From Ichthyophonus hoferi (lineage: Eukaryota > Opisthokonta > Ichthyosporea > Ichthyophonida > Ichthyophonidae): 64,000 nt of DNA. The stretch is from contig NAOQ01000015.1 of NCBI GenBank assembly GCA_002751075.1, forward strand, positions 267,312 through 331,311, given 5' to 3'. Under the pieces are notes generated by a model. That model saw nothing but the letters and a program-made list of their open reading frames with translations. It was not told the DNA's origin and did not search any database. Below, piece by piece: positions 23,487 to 36,600 of the stretch (the first letter of the stretch is position 1; every line of letters starts with the position of its first letter). The position numbers and the translations under genes are program-made.

Positions 23487-26400
23487 ATGTCAGAGCGTGG
23501 TCGCGGTAGAGGTGGGGATATGGGTGGGGGACGTGGGCGAGGGGGTGCCCCTAGAGGTAGAGGAGATGGAGGGTTTCGTGGTGCGTATGCGCCAAGGGGA
23601 GGAGGGGGTGGTGGAGATGCTGGCGGGCGTGGGGATGGTGGCTATAGAGGTAGAGGACACGATGACAGGGGAGGACATGGTGGGGGACGTGGGGGGGGAC
23701 GAGGTAGGGGACGCGGTGGGTATGAAGGGGGCCAACCCATGCCCATGGAGAAAGTTGTCGCTCCCGCCAAGTATACCAAGAAGGCAGAAGCAGACCTTGT
23801 ACAGGGCCGTGTGCCTCTACCCCCCCTGCCTGAGGATGCCCCAACCTTTGACACCTTGGTGCGCCCATCGAAAGGCGGAGTTTCTGGCAGAAAAATTCCT
23901 TTGGTTGCAAACTTTTTCCCCATGCTTATCACCAATCTGAAGCAAAAGGTGTATCATTATGATGTCGTTGTTCAACCAGATTTGCCCATGATTAAACTCA
24001 TAAAGGCACTTGTTATACGTTGTGAAAAAGACCGAAATTTTAACAATATAAAGTTTGTTTTCGACGGTCACAATATCTTCACAGCTACCAAGCTGCCTCA
24101 AGATGAGTTTTTTATTCCCGATGTGTCTCTACCTGAAGATGATATTCGTCCACCCGAGAAACGACGCAAATATACTGTCGTTGTTAAGAAAGTGGCGGAG
24201 ATGCCTTTGGCCGAAACAGTCAAGTTGTTCATTCATGGTAAGGCTACTAGCGATGCTTCTCGTGTAGCAATCCAGGTATTTTGAACCTCTTTCTTTGTTT
24301 TTATTTTATTTTATATATTTTATTGTTTATATATATATATTAAAAAATTACATTATTATGTATACCTCACTTGATTTTGTTATTATTGTTGTGTGTAGGA
24401 TATAACTTTTAAAATAAATGCCCTTAATTGTTGGTATTAATCTAATTATAGCCATCATAGCTCTGTTTACTATATGATATATCATAGTATGTCTCTCTCA
24501 AGGTAGGTGGGTGGTGCCCAGTGTATAGCCTATCCTAATCCTTTTGCATTTCTTTGATAGTTTTTTTTTGTATTGTATAGCGTTTTTTATATTATATTAT
24601 ATATAATGATATTTTATGTATTATTTATCAATATAGAGCTTACAAATTTCTATTTAGTTATATCCTTCCTTATATATATGCATATATGCTTAAATATACC
24701 CCAAAATACATCATTAAACACAAACACGTATACATACATACATATACCACATAAATATCTAATTCCTCCCCCCCCCCCACTATTCCCCTCTCCCCCTAGG
24801 CCCTTGACATTGCAACTCGCTACAATATGGGAATGGCACCTAACCGGCCTATTGGTCGAGCTATCTTTTATCCAGATGACCCAAGAAAGATTCGCGGCAT
24901 TGGAGAGTGTGCCTGCGTGTGGTTAGGGGACTTCGCCGCCATGAAGCTGACCCAGGATGGACTGATGCTGAATGTTGACACGGCAGTTGTGGCCATGATA
25001 GAGCCAGTAGGTGTGATTGAATTCCTAGAGAGCAAGCTAAGAAGATGGAGGCGGGAGCAGCCTATGACCCCCGCCCAATGGGATGAAGCATATGACTTGA
25101 TGAAGGGACTCAGAGTGGAGGTCACCCACATGAAGCAGCCCCGGAAGTATAGGATTAAGGGATTGGCCGAGGTGGCTGCCAAGGACGATAAGTTTGAGGC
25201 TGTAAGTGGGGGTATGGTTAGGTATATGTATAAATGAAGGAGCATATGGGCATAGTCATAAGTTTGTGTATACATATAGGTGTATGCCTATACATGGATT
25301 TTGGAACATACACATATATATCCATTAAGAACTATACCAGGTGTTTGCTCTAGGCTGTCTACATGTTATACCTTGTTAGTTGTTCTCTCACTCACCTCCT
25401 CTTATTCTCTCTCTATCTCTCCCAAAGTTTCCCCTATCTTCTCTTCCATTCCTGTGTATCTCTATATCCCCCCTGTTAATATTATGTTCTTTTTAATTCC
25501 TGCAGGAGGATGACNNNNNNNNNNNNNNNNNNNNNNNNNNNNNNNNNNNNNNNNNNNNNNNNNNNNNNNNNNNNNNNNNNNNNNNNNNNNNNNNNNNNNN
25601 NNNNNNNNNNNNNNNNNNNNNNNNNNNNNNNNNNNNNNNNNNNNNNNNNNNNNNNNNNNNNNNNNNNNNNNNNNNNNNNNNNNNNNNNNNNNNNNNNNNN
25701 NNNNNNNNNNNNNNNNNNNNNNNNNNNNNNNNNNNNNNNNNNNNNNNNNNNNNNNNNNNNNNNNNNNNNNNNNNNNNNNNNNNNNNNNNNNNNNNNNNNN
25801 NNNNNNNNNNNNNNNNNNNNNNNNNNNNNNNNNNNNNNNNNNNNNNNNNNNNNNNNNNNNNNNNNNNNNNNNNNNNNNNNNNNNNNNNNNNNNNNNNNNN
25901 NNNNNNNNNNNNNNNNNNNNNNNCCCAAAGTTTCCCCTATCTTCTCTTCCATTCCTGTGTATCTCTATATCCCCCCTGTTAATATTATGTTCTTTTTAAT
26001 TCCTGCAGGAGGATGACAAGCCTGAGACGACAGTGGAGTCATACTTTAGACAGAAGTACAAACCCCTACGCTATCCCTATTTGGTGTGCTTGAAACAAAA
26101 CAACGGCAATAGTCTGCCTATGGAAGTGTGCAGGATAGTAGCAGGCCAGAGAGTGAAGCACTTACTGAGTCTGGAACAGCGCACCCAAATGCTGGACGCT
26201 ACCACACAGCACCCCGCAGACAAGAGAAAGTGCATTAGTATGGTTAGTCTTTGAGTTTGTATTATGTATTAGCTGTAGGCAGGATGCGTTTATAAGGGGT
26301 GGGTTGGTGGCAGCTTGGCACTGCTTTTGTCTTTTTATTATTTTTACATGGACCTTTTGTTGAATTATATCTTATTACTCTATCTTTCTTGGGTGGCGTG

Positions 26401-29400
26401 ATAGACAGATAGACGTATGGTATATATATATATAGGTAGTTAGTGAGAGATAGTTTCTTGATATATCATGGCGTCATAGGAGGGCATGCTTGCTAGTGAA
26501 GGAATCCAGATTAGTGGCATAAAAACACAATATGACCGACACAGCTTTCAACCAGTCATTGAAGACCTTTTGGCTAATAAGATGTTAATGCCACCACCCC
26601 TTATCCCGGGTGAGCCCCAACCGTATACCTGTACACATTTAGTTTAATGGGTATTACATCATTACGTGACTGATTTCACACCACTTATATCTTCCCAGTC
26701 AGAGCCTCTCTCCCGACTACCCGGTGACCCCTACCTAGCCGAGTTTGGCCTAGGATTGCGAGCTAGTGAGCGCATGATAGAACTGGATGGCCGTGTAATT
26801 CCCGAGCCAGATATGATGTACCGCAATAAAACTAACAAGGCTCAGAAACTTCAGCCAAAGAACGGAGTATGGCCCCTGAATCCTAACATCAAGCTGCTGA
26901 GAACAGGCAAGGTTACTAGATGGGTCTGCATCAATTGGTCCGTTGGCGTATGTATTACCTTGCTATTGGCTCCTTTAAGTTTTGATTGTCTCGGTGTGTT
27001 GGCTTAGCTAAAGTATAGTGGATGACCAATGAACAATATTGGGCCAGAGAAAGGATGGATGGATGCACAAATGGATAAGTAGGTAGGTAGATGGGCAGAG
27101 CTAAATAGGTAGGTAATTAAGGGAAATTATCTATTTTTATACTGAGATTGGTTGACAATGAGGATAGTAATTAGGAGCCGACTTGTTATTGGAAGGATAT
27201 TGAATGTGATTAGATGATCAAATATGAGATTAGATCAGCCTGTTTAAACGCGTGATTTTTAGACTTTAACCAACTGCCCCTTTTTACTCTTCTTTCCATT
27301 TCTAGGAAATAAATACCCAGACAACGCATCATTTTTTACTACCACATAGTTATATATATATATGCACTCCATGTAAACATTCATGCTTACACACGTATAC
27401 ACATACACACACTTTATATATACCTATACCTATACCTATACCTATACATGTATATATACATATACATATATGCATATGCAGGTAATCAACCTTCGGCCCC
27501 AAGACCTCCAGGCCTTCCTCAAGGACCTCACTAAGGTATGTGTGGACATGGGCATCCAAGTAGCCGCCCCACCTCAAATCTTAGTTGGGGATCCGCGAAA
27601 TATCAAGGGAGTATTGGCTGAGGTTATGAAGACTCCTTGCTCTATGGTATTGTGTGTGTTAGCTAATGACAAGTGTCAAGACCAGTACAACGAGATTAAA
27701 CAGGTAAGGGCCTGCATTGTCATTGGTAAAAGTTCCTTTTTTCCTATAATCGTCAGAGAGCAGTGCATATAGTTATAGTTATATCTTCTCTATATATATA
27801 TTTACACCCCCTCAACCCATTCAAGTCAGCTTCTTCATGCCTTCACTGTATGCACTCATTGACTAGGAGAAAGCGGGGTTAGAAGTTGGTATTGGGTGGT
27901 AGACTAGACATCAGTTACAATTTACAATTATTATTTTGAAGGTAGTAATCCAGGATGGATAAATGGCGGCGTTGGTACTGTATAACAAATACCAGAGTTC
28001 TGTGTTCTACGTGTTCTTGTTACTGTATGCCATATTTCATAGCGACCTTTAATGATGGTGAATGATTTAATGGCCTAGATAGTATTATAATATTGTATAT
28101 GTATTTACTATTTTGTTTGGGATGACTGGTGTTATTTTGTGTTATAAGCAGTAGTTTTCTATTATAAAAAGCCCAACCTTTGACCCTTTATAGCCTTTTA
28201 TTAGGTCGACCAAGGACTCTCCCACCATTTCTATCTAATGTGTCTGATTCCAGCCCTAGCCCTAGACCTTCGCTTCCTAATCAATTTATTTAATCCTATA
28301 GATATGCGATACGATCCATGGTGTGCCCAGCCAATGCCTGAAAGGACAGATCTTGATGAACGAGAAGAAGTCAGGTTATTTCTATCAGATCAACGTGGCA
28401 CATAAGATTAACGTCAAGCTGGGAGGCACAAACACACAGACCGATACAGACATGCCAGGCTTTGACAAGGTATGTGTAGTATGTTTCAAATGATATTATT
28501 TGTGTATATGTGCGTATATACTTGTTTTTTTGTCGTTCTTCCGAGAATAATATGGGGCAGACTAGTGAGCCATGTTTCCACTTATGTATACTCTGTCCTC
28601 TCTATTTCTTTATATGGTTTTGATAATGATAAGATATTTTTAATTTTTGACATTTTAAACCATTACAGATCCCAACAATGGTGATTGGTGCAGATGTACA
28701 CCACCCACCCCCTGCAGACCATTCACGCCCCTCTATTGCGGCCCTGGTGGGCTCTTACGATAGGGCAGCCACCAAATATGCCACTGTTACGCTGAGACAG
28801 GACCACCGACAGGTCAGTTTGTCTATCTACATTATATATTATATTCCTTATTTGACTTGGGGGGGGGGGCGTTTGTTATCAACCCTGCCGGCATGTATCA
28901 TTGAATGCATATCTTTAATAGTAGTAGCCATGCATTTCCCACCCACCCTTGTTAGATACATCCATCTATATGTGGTGCCCACTATCATTATCATGTAGTG
29001 GTTCCTTTGGCCACTGTTTGCCTCATAGAGGTCACCACTGGGCCTTTTACCATAATTTTGGCGAGCAGTCGGATGCTGCTATAATAATGGAGAGTGTATG
29101 TTAGGCCCATCTTGGTCATACCTTAGTTTATTATTATAGGAATTCAATAGAAGCCATCTTAAACGAAATCTAATAAAGTAAAGCAATTGTGTAGTAGTTA
29201 CTATTAAGAGCTCTTTTAGGTATTATTTTTCTCTTAGATTTTACTCAGAGGTCCATCTTACCCTTCCCGACTTACATCTCAACCATCTTCCTGGTACTAA
29301 CCCCACCCCCCCCACCCCCCCACACATTCAGGAAGTGATCATGGGCATGCAGCAGGCGGTGGTGAATCTCCTCCGTAATTTCTTCACCAACAACAACAAG

Positions 29401-29922
29401 ACGCCCCCTCAACGTATTGTAATGTTCCGTGATGGAGTGGGTGACAGTCAGTTTGACGAGATTATGCGAAGGGAGCTGGTGGCCATCAAGAAGGCCTGTC
29501 AACAAATCCAGAAGACCTACAATCCCAAAATTACATTCATCATCTTGCAAAAGAGAAATCGCTGTCGACTCTTCCCTAAGAACCAGTCAGACACTGACAA
29601 GACCGGCAACATGCTGGCTGGCACAGTGGTGGATAGTAAGATCTGTCACCCCATGCACCATGACTTCTACATGTGCAGCCACCAAGGTCTTAAGGGCACC
29701 TCTAAGCCCACCCACTACCTAGTGGCCTATGACGAATGTGGCTTTACCCCTGACCAACTGCAAGACCTGACCTACAAGTTGTGCCATGTCTATCAACGCT
29801 GTGCCCGGTCCGTGTCCATGCCTGCCCCAGCTTATTATGCCCATCTCGCCGCCTACCGTGGGAGGATTTACGAGAAGGAAGGGGCCCATGCTAACTTGCA
29901 TTCTACCCTATGGTACCTGTAA
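23487..29922 (+). CDS. Argonaute (Ago clade), RGG-rich, DEDH slicer
   Basis: This small-RNA effector binds guide RNA and can cleave targets. Eight coding exons fit in frame: 23,487-24,275; 24,800-25,201; 26,009-26,242; 26,699-26,947; 27,482-27,703; 28,302-28,469; 28,669-28,812; 29,332-29,922, giving 932 residues. Residues 1-80 are an RGG/GRG-rich tail, followed by the N domain, linker 1 and a PAZ domain (about 310-440). The MID domain keeps the guide 5'-phosphate residues (YNEIKQICDT, SQC and HKINVKLGG). PIWI follows. The catalytic tetrad is complete: D697 (IGADVHHP), E737, D770 (FRDGV) and H907 (YYAHLAAY). All seven introns are phase 0. It is Ago-like rather than Piwi-like. The C-terminus is WYL, not the common YFA. 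The intron before exon 3 carries a spurious assembly gap. The 5' end assumes no upstream coding exon. Confidence 0.95.
25421..26017 (+). other. Assembly gap with identical flanks (false duplication)
   Basis: The N run occupies 25,515-25,923. The 94 bases before it (25,421-25,514) are identical to the 94 bases after it (25,924-26,017). They include the 3' end of Argonaute intron 2 and the first nine bases of exon 3. The simplest reading is two contigs overlapping by 94 bp that were scaffolded instead of merged, so the gap and one copy are artefacts. The exon 3 acceptor to use is the right-hand copy (exon from 26,009). Confidence 0.92.
27418..27447 (+). repeat. CCTATA hexanucleotide microsatellite in Argonaute intron 4
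   Basis: The hexamer CCTATA is repeated about four times just upstream of the exon 5 acceptor at 27,481. It is part of a wider alternating TA/CA-rich stretch. Confidence 0.75.
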
Positions 29923-30621
29923 AGGATAGATGCCAGAGAACTGCCTAGTTACAGGCATCAAAACAAGACCTTTATGGCATATCTCAGCCACGTGCATGCT
30001 GAGGTTATTTGTACCTCCCAATTGGATTGTATTTATTCACATAGAAAGCATTTACATATATACAATTAGGTGTAGATTGAGTTAGTTACACACTATAACC
30101 ATGGCTACACATTTCTGCATCCTTTTTTATCTTTTTAACTAGTCTTGGTTTTATAGACATGTCTCAAATCTTAATGACACACTTTTTACCAGCTATCCAT
30201 TGGCTATTGTCGATGTTTATTAAACACCTTTTTACTGAATTATACACATTTTGTACAACACTATACTGCCCTGTCCTTGCAATTGAAATGTTAAGGGGTT
30301 GCTTGCCTTTGACTCCTAAATAGCCAGGGTACCTCACCTATTGGTCCTATATCACATTAAATGGTCTTTTTATGCTACTAATTATCCCCCATCAGAGCAT
30401 TCTCCACTCAGACTTAGTAACATACATGCATATATTTTTCTTCTCCATTTTTAACCCCACTAGTTTTACACAAAACAGGGACTAGTGAGCTATCTAATAT
30501 TGATCAGGCCAATAAATTTGTTTTAGAGCTATATATACATATAGACAGTTTATTATTATTATTATCCGTATATTTGCCATAATTTATTCAAGTAACTCTA
30601 TATACAGTTTTATCAAATTGT
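29923..30621. terminator. Shared 3' region between convergent Argonaute and ACLY
   Basis: The two genes end tail to tail about 700 bp apart. On the minus strand, AATAAA hexamers lie at 30,588-30,583 and 30,554-30,549, 34 and 68 bases past the ACLY stop, and are good ACLY poly(A) signals. On the plus strand an AATAAA at 30,511-30,516 is a candidate Argonaute signal. If used, the Argonaute 3' UTR would reach close to or into the ACLY 3' UTR. Confidence 0.5.
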
Positions 30622-33600
30622 CTATTGTTGTTGAGCAAACTCCGACATGATGTAAGAAATGTCATCCCAAGGGTGACGATAAAGGCCCTGTGATTGGATA
30701 GTGGTTGATAGTGAGAGAGAGTTATGCTAAGGAGTACGAAGGAGGCGTGTGATAAGATCTGCTAGGTGAATGTTATTGGTTTATAGAGACCTAAGGCTAC
30801 GATCAACCAGTAAGAAAAAACATCAAGTGGTTAAATAGATAACAATGAAAGAGATTGGGTGCCTGTGGTACACAGGAAGAATTCATAATTAGCCAATCAA
30901 ACCATGCATGTCTTGTATGGAGTGAGTTTAAACGTCAAACCCAATGGGTCATTTTGGTTAAAAAAGGAAGACTGAAGGGGATGAGGAGGGATAATGACGG
31001 ATAAACACGGACATATATTGTGAAAGAGTGAAAGAGAAAGGGCACCTCACAGTGCATGTATATATTAGCGCACAAGTTGAAATCAACCTCGTAATAGATA
31101 GTAGAATAGGCTAAGTACACTCTCACCCACCTGCTTCAGCCTCTTTTGATCTAGGAAGTGGCCAATGAAACCAAGGGTACGACCAAACACAAACAGACCA
31201 TTTAGGGTGCCGATCTCTATATACTCTTTTGCTTCCTCCTTGGTAAACAGGCCAGACTCTCGCATAAAGTCTACAAACACAATACCTATAGCCCCGTCCA
31301 CATTGAGGATCAAGTTGGGCTTCTTGGAGGTAGTGATCTTCTCCACCTCCATGGCATAGTCTAGAAGGGGGGTCTTAGGGAAGGTCTTTCGTACATAATC
31401 AATCACACACACCACACGTCTATCTGGATTATTGATGGATTTTACTCTATGGCCAATACCCATAATTAATTCCTTCTTATTTCGCATGTAGTTCACAAAC
31501 TCCTTAGGTGAGAGCCCCTTGTCAAAAGCCTCACTAAACTGTTTGGCCGCCCCATCTAGGGCTCCACCGAACCGATCACCAATAGTCAGCAAGCCAGAGC
31601 ATAGTGACGACACAAGGTCCTTGCCAGCACGTGCAGTAACAATAGTATTATGTGCGCCCGACACGGCGGGGCCATGATCAGCTACTATCATTACACACAT
31701 CTCAATGAACCGGGCTGCATAGGGAGGGAGAGTGCGCTTGAACCACAACAAACCCATCACTCCTCCTATGCCCATGTTGCTCCGTAGGACTTCACTAATA
31801 GGTACCCCGGCATAGGTGAGTTCCTGGCCTCTCTCGTCTGAAATGGTTGACACAAAGCTGGTGGGTTTACGAATAAGGCCTAGTTCCTGGGCCCAGGCAT
31901 AGTCGATGGGGATGGAAGGGCGAGGAGGTTCAGGTTTGGGGACAATTACCTTCTGCTTGATTAGGTCTTCATAGACCTGGATAAATAAATAGGTGGAGGA
32001 AGATTAGTTAACAATAAGGTGCCATTAGCTAGAAAGGCCTAGATTATATACGACATCAATGTACCTAGAGGGGCTATGCCATAGCATGGCGTGGCATGTT
32101 GTTACATTACCTGTTATTAATTACTGGTGTTTGCCATACTTTATGGTGGAAAGAAAATAGTTTGTTTGGTTAAAACAAGACAGATTACGAGGCAACAGGG
32201 GTTATGGAGAGAAGAGGAAATACAAAGTATTAACAAGAGAAAAGGGAAAGACAGAAAGAAATATAAACACCAACAAATGAGAAATAGTGGAGCTTCAACA
32301 CCAGACCATACCAAAAGCACACACATGTGTGTGACTTTGTGCCTATTTGTTAATATATGCCTTTGTATCCGCTAGCTATGTATTATTCTCGCCATATATA
32401 TGCCTAACCTTACCGTCTTAATCATCTGCCCAAACGTATCAAACGACGAGGGCACATTAGCACCAGCTTCCCTAAGGGCCTCATTTTTAGCCAGAGCTGT
32501 CTCTCGGTTTTCATTGGCCATAGATCCGGCATGTCCAAACTGCACCTCTGACGTAAACATAGATGCACAGGTACCAATACACCAAGCCACTACAGGTTTG
32601 GTAACCTGACCTGCCTTGATGGCCTCTGCCAACCCGTATTCCTCGACACCGCCAACCTGTGTGTAGGAGGGAGGACAGGAGAATAAGCACATACTATATA
32701 ATCAGTTGGCTATATTGCACTCTATCATACCATACCATACTGCAACCTTTATATACACCTAGATATATCATCTCAGCTGTAATTAAAAACTAGCCAGACA
32801 TTTACAATCATTATCTGTTGTATTTCTGTATATATATATATATATATACGCAGAGATAAAAAACTGACCAATAATCTTATCATATAGATTGATATATAAT
32901 TGCTTAGCAATCTAGGGTGTATAGCGATATATATAACATAGGTAAACGAGTGGTTGTGGGTAGAGGAAGAATCTACCATCTTAGTAGAGTGCGTGATGTA
33001 GTTGAAAGAGACTAACAAAAATAACCCAAACAAAAAAAAATACAACCCATGCATATAATATACTAACCTTTAATGCTATATAATATAACACGATAAACAC
33101 CATGCCCTACCCTACCTTACAGTATTATACAATATAAACCAACTCCACCTACCTCACCCAGCAGAACAATCATCTTGCAGTCGAGATTACGCTCATATCG
33201 CATGATATGATCCATAAAGGTGGTACCAGGATAACGGTCACCGCCTATAGCCACCCCCTCATACACTCCATCGGTATTGCGGGCCATAATGTTGTTCAGT
33301 TCATTAGACATGCCTCCCGATCGACTTACATAGGCCACACTACCAGGTCGGTACAGACACGAGGAGATCACGTTGTCCATCATCCCTCCTGTATTACCAA
33401 TGCGGAAGCATCCAGGCTTGATGCCGCCTACTGTGGCCGGACCAATAATAGTTACCTTCTTCTGTTTGGCTGTAATGTTGATGCGACGGGTGCGATTCTC
33501 AGGAATACCCTCAGCAATGATGGCGATAGTCTGTAGCAGGAAGAGAGTCAAGGCAGAGAAGACTCAATAGAAAGTCTAAGAAGTTTAGCAGGGACAGGAG

Positions 33601-36600
33601 AGGCATAGTGCACATGTACAGTAAAACATCATATCCTTATCATAGGCGGACATGGCCTCACTAACCATATATCAATCAGTGTCCTGTTATCCATCTCCTA
33701 GTAAGTATACACATATATGTATGTATGCATGTATGTATGTATATATATACCTTAATCTGGGGGCACTCCATGGCTTCCATGGTAGTGTCAAAGGCAGACC
33801 GGAAAGAGGAGAAATTGATCATGACATCAACGTTAGGGTATTTCGCCAAGGCCGAGGCGATATTAGGGTACACTGGGACCAACATCTCACTGGTACCCCA
33901 GTAGAACTTCATAGTATGGTACCCTCCAAAGGGGTAAATCATGGCAGAGACCGAGGGTGTCTCTCTCCCACACATATGATCAAAGTCCAACATACCCTGT
34001 ACGGCCCTAGGCTGCATACCATACACTATACAGGTGGTAGTCTTGGTAAACAGTACATCACTGGACGCCATCTCTGTTTCTGGGCTCCTCACTACTTTCG
34101 TGCCATCTATGACTGTGTCAGCAGGTGAATCAGTTGCCTCTGTGCTTTTTTGGGAGGAGGGGGTACCGGCAGGCACTGCCCCATATGTATCTCCTAGTCC
34201 ACGGCCAAAATCTGCGTCCTAATAGGTGAGGTGGGGTAAGTGTCAAAGCTACAGGTACTACGACTATGACTGACATTATATATTGCTATACACATTAGAT
34301 TGGTAAACACAGTAACATATTATTTATAAAGGCAAGAAAAGAGTGATTACAACAAAAATATAACAGGAAAGGGGGCTCTTCACATAAAGAGGAAATACAA
34401 CAACAGAAAAAAAATGTATCAAATAGGCAGAAATCTGTAAGGAGGCTTATATAAAATAATGTATACTATACGTATACTATGCATTGTTTTAACAAACAAC
34501 CCGCAAAGCAAAAAAGCCCATACACAGTAAATAGGCATCGCGCAAAGATCCATACTTTAAAATAAAAAATATAAATAAATATACAGTAAACACATACCAC
34601 CAATACAACCAATTGCACACCGTCTACGAGAACAAGCTAGTACTAGTGGTTAACTCGACCATGCCTATAGCTCTTACACCATAACAAAATAAAGCCATAC
34701 AACCAAATATGAGCCAAGAGTACTACAAGGCAGATATGTGCGGGTATTCCCTATTACTTATGTAAAACAATCCTAGGAAAGGCATCAAACAACAGCTTAG
34801 ACTTAACAACGAACCAAATCCATACTAACCAGATGACAGATACCCGTACATATATGAATAATGAATAATATCATATACCTTAAAGGCAGCTTCAGGATCA
34901 GACTCACTCAGGCCTAAGGCCATAGCACAGATGGCAGTCATGTGGGTCTCTGGGCCATACACCTCTATAGGCACTGACATCTCCCTATCCAACTCTCTCA
35001 TCAGTCTAAGACCTTCCTGGTAGTTAGGCCCAGCCCTCCTTACAAATATCTTGGCCCCTACCGCCTTGAGTCTATCGTCATACTCTCTCAGGGCACGAAT
35101 CAAACCCTTGAAAGTGGCCGCCACATTGGTAAAGTTAGCAATCCCTCCCCCTATAATAAGCAGCTTAGACCGGCCCTGGGCATCAGGCTCTCTGGTCATG
35201 AGGGACAGAAGGGTTTTGGCATATTCATAGGTCTGAGTCTCACTGGGGGCGCCCGAATACTCGCCATAGTTGGCCAGTTCATCTCTCCCTCCTAGGTCAC
35301 AGATAGTGTCGGCATAGATCACGGACGCTCCTCCTCCTGCTACCATGGTCCATATGCGGCCCTGATTAGAGAGACAGGGTTGGGTTAGAATATATATGGA
35401 TTAACAATGCAGAATAATCTATAAGAGAAAAAAAGAAAAATTAGAACAAAAGGTTAAATGATAATTTCTTAGTACACTCTCACTATACTGATTCATAGCT
35501 TATATATTACAACAAATAGGTCAGAGGTAATCTATTGCATGTTTGCTACAGATGCTCTGGGTCAACACTCTAACCTCGTCCCACTGTCCACGTCATACTC
35601 ATACAATATTTGGTAACCGTGAGGCATATTATTTCCATAGGTTTCTTCATGAAGTAACAAGATAACAATAACAAAATAAATGGAGAGGCCCAAGTATGAC
35701 TCCATAGGGGGATGACTACACTGTGTGCCAGAAATACTATCATACTAGCTAAGAAAAGGCAGGGGGAATGAAGAATATAATATCAACTGTGCATTAAGCT
35801 TCATATCGGCACAGGTAAGTGACACAATGCCAACCAATTAATATAGCCCATTTTAAAGTAGAGAATCGTGCATGCTTTTAAAGTGCAGATGGCTGCACCC
35901 ACTCAATTGCAGTATAGCAGAAATATAAATCACAAAGGACCCAAACATAAGATGTTAGGTTATAGGATATCACTTTCCTCCTAATTACATAACGTCTTCC
36001 AATACCCTTCATGATCTACCTCAAGGCCCCAAGTGTGTGGGATTACAATTAATAGAGAATGGGGACTAGCAGGCCAACAGTGGCAACCAGTTAAACAAAC
36101 AGAGAGAAAATAAAAAATACAATCCAGAAGTTTACTCTCTAAGACATGGCTAAAACCTTCAATAGTTCAAAAGAGTATAATAAACAGAGGATGGGGATTG
36201 GTGATTGAGTATGAACTAGTAGGATAGTATTGGCAATCAGTTAAAGCAACCAAAGAGAGCATATATATTAAAGCCTACCTTAGGATTGAGGATGGTAAGT
36301 TTCAGAGAGGCTCCTGACTTGGAGTCCAGCTCAGCAATATATTTCTCCTCGGGGAATGATTCCCGTCCAAAAGGAGCAGGGAATTCAATCTCTCCCCACA
36401 TCGTACCAACCTCAAACCCAGCTGTCTCATCCAGTTTGGCTGCCAAGTCAAGAATATAAATCTTTCCATCAACAACAACTAGGGGGTTAATTTCAAGATA
36501 GGTAAAATAGAGTCCAACAAACAAATTGTACAGAGAAATAAGGAATTCAGTGATTACAGCCTGTCGCTCTAATGGGAGTTTAGCAACCAGCCTGGTAACA

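Noticed and set aside
23490-23940. Alternative-frame and antisense open frames in Argonaute exon 1
   Set aside because: They are by-products of the GC-rich RGG-coding sequence; only the plus frame from 23,487 matches a protein family.
25510-26016. Duplicated Argonaute exon 3
   Set aside because: The repeated 94 bp flanks an N gap and is exactly identical, which fits contig-end overlap better than a real duplication.
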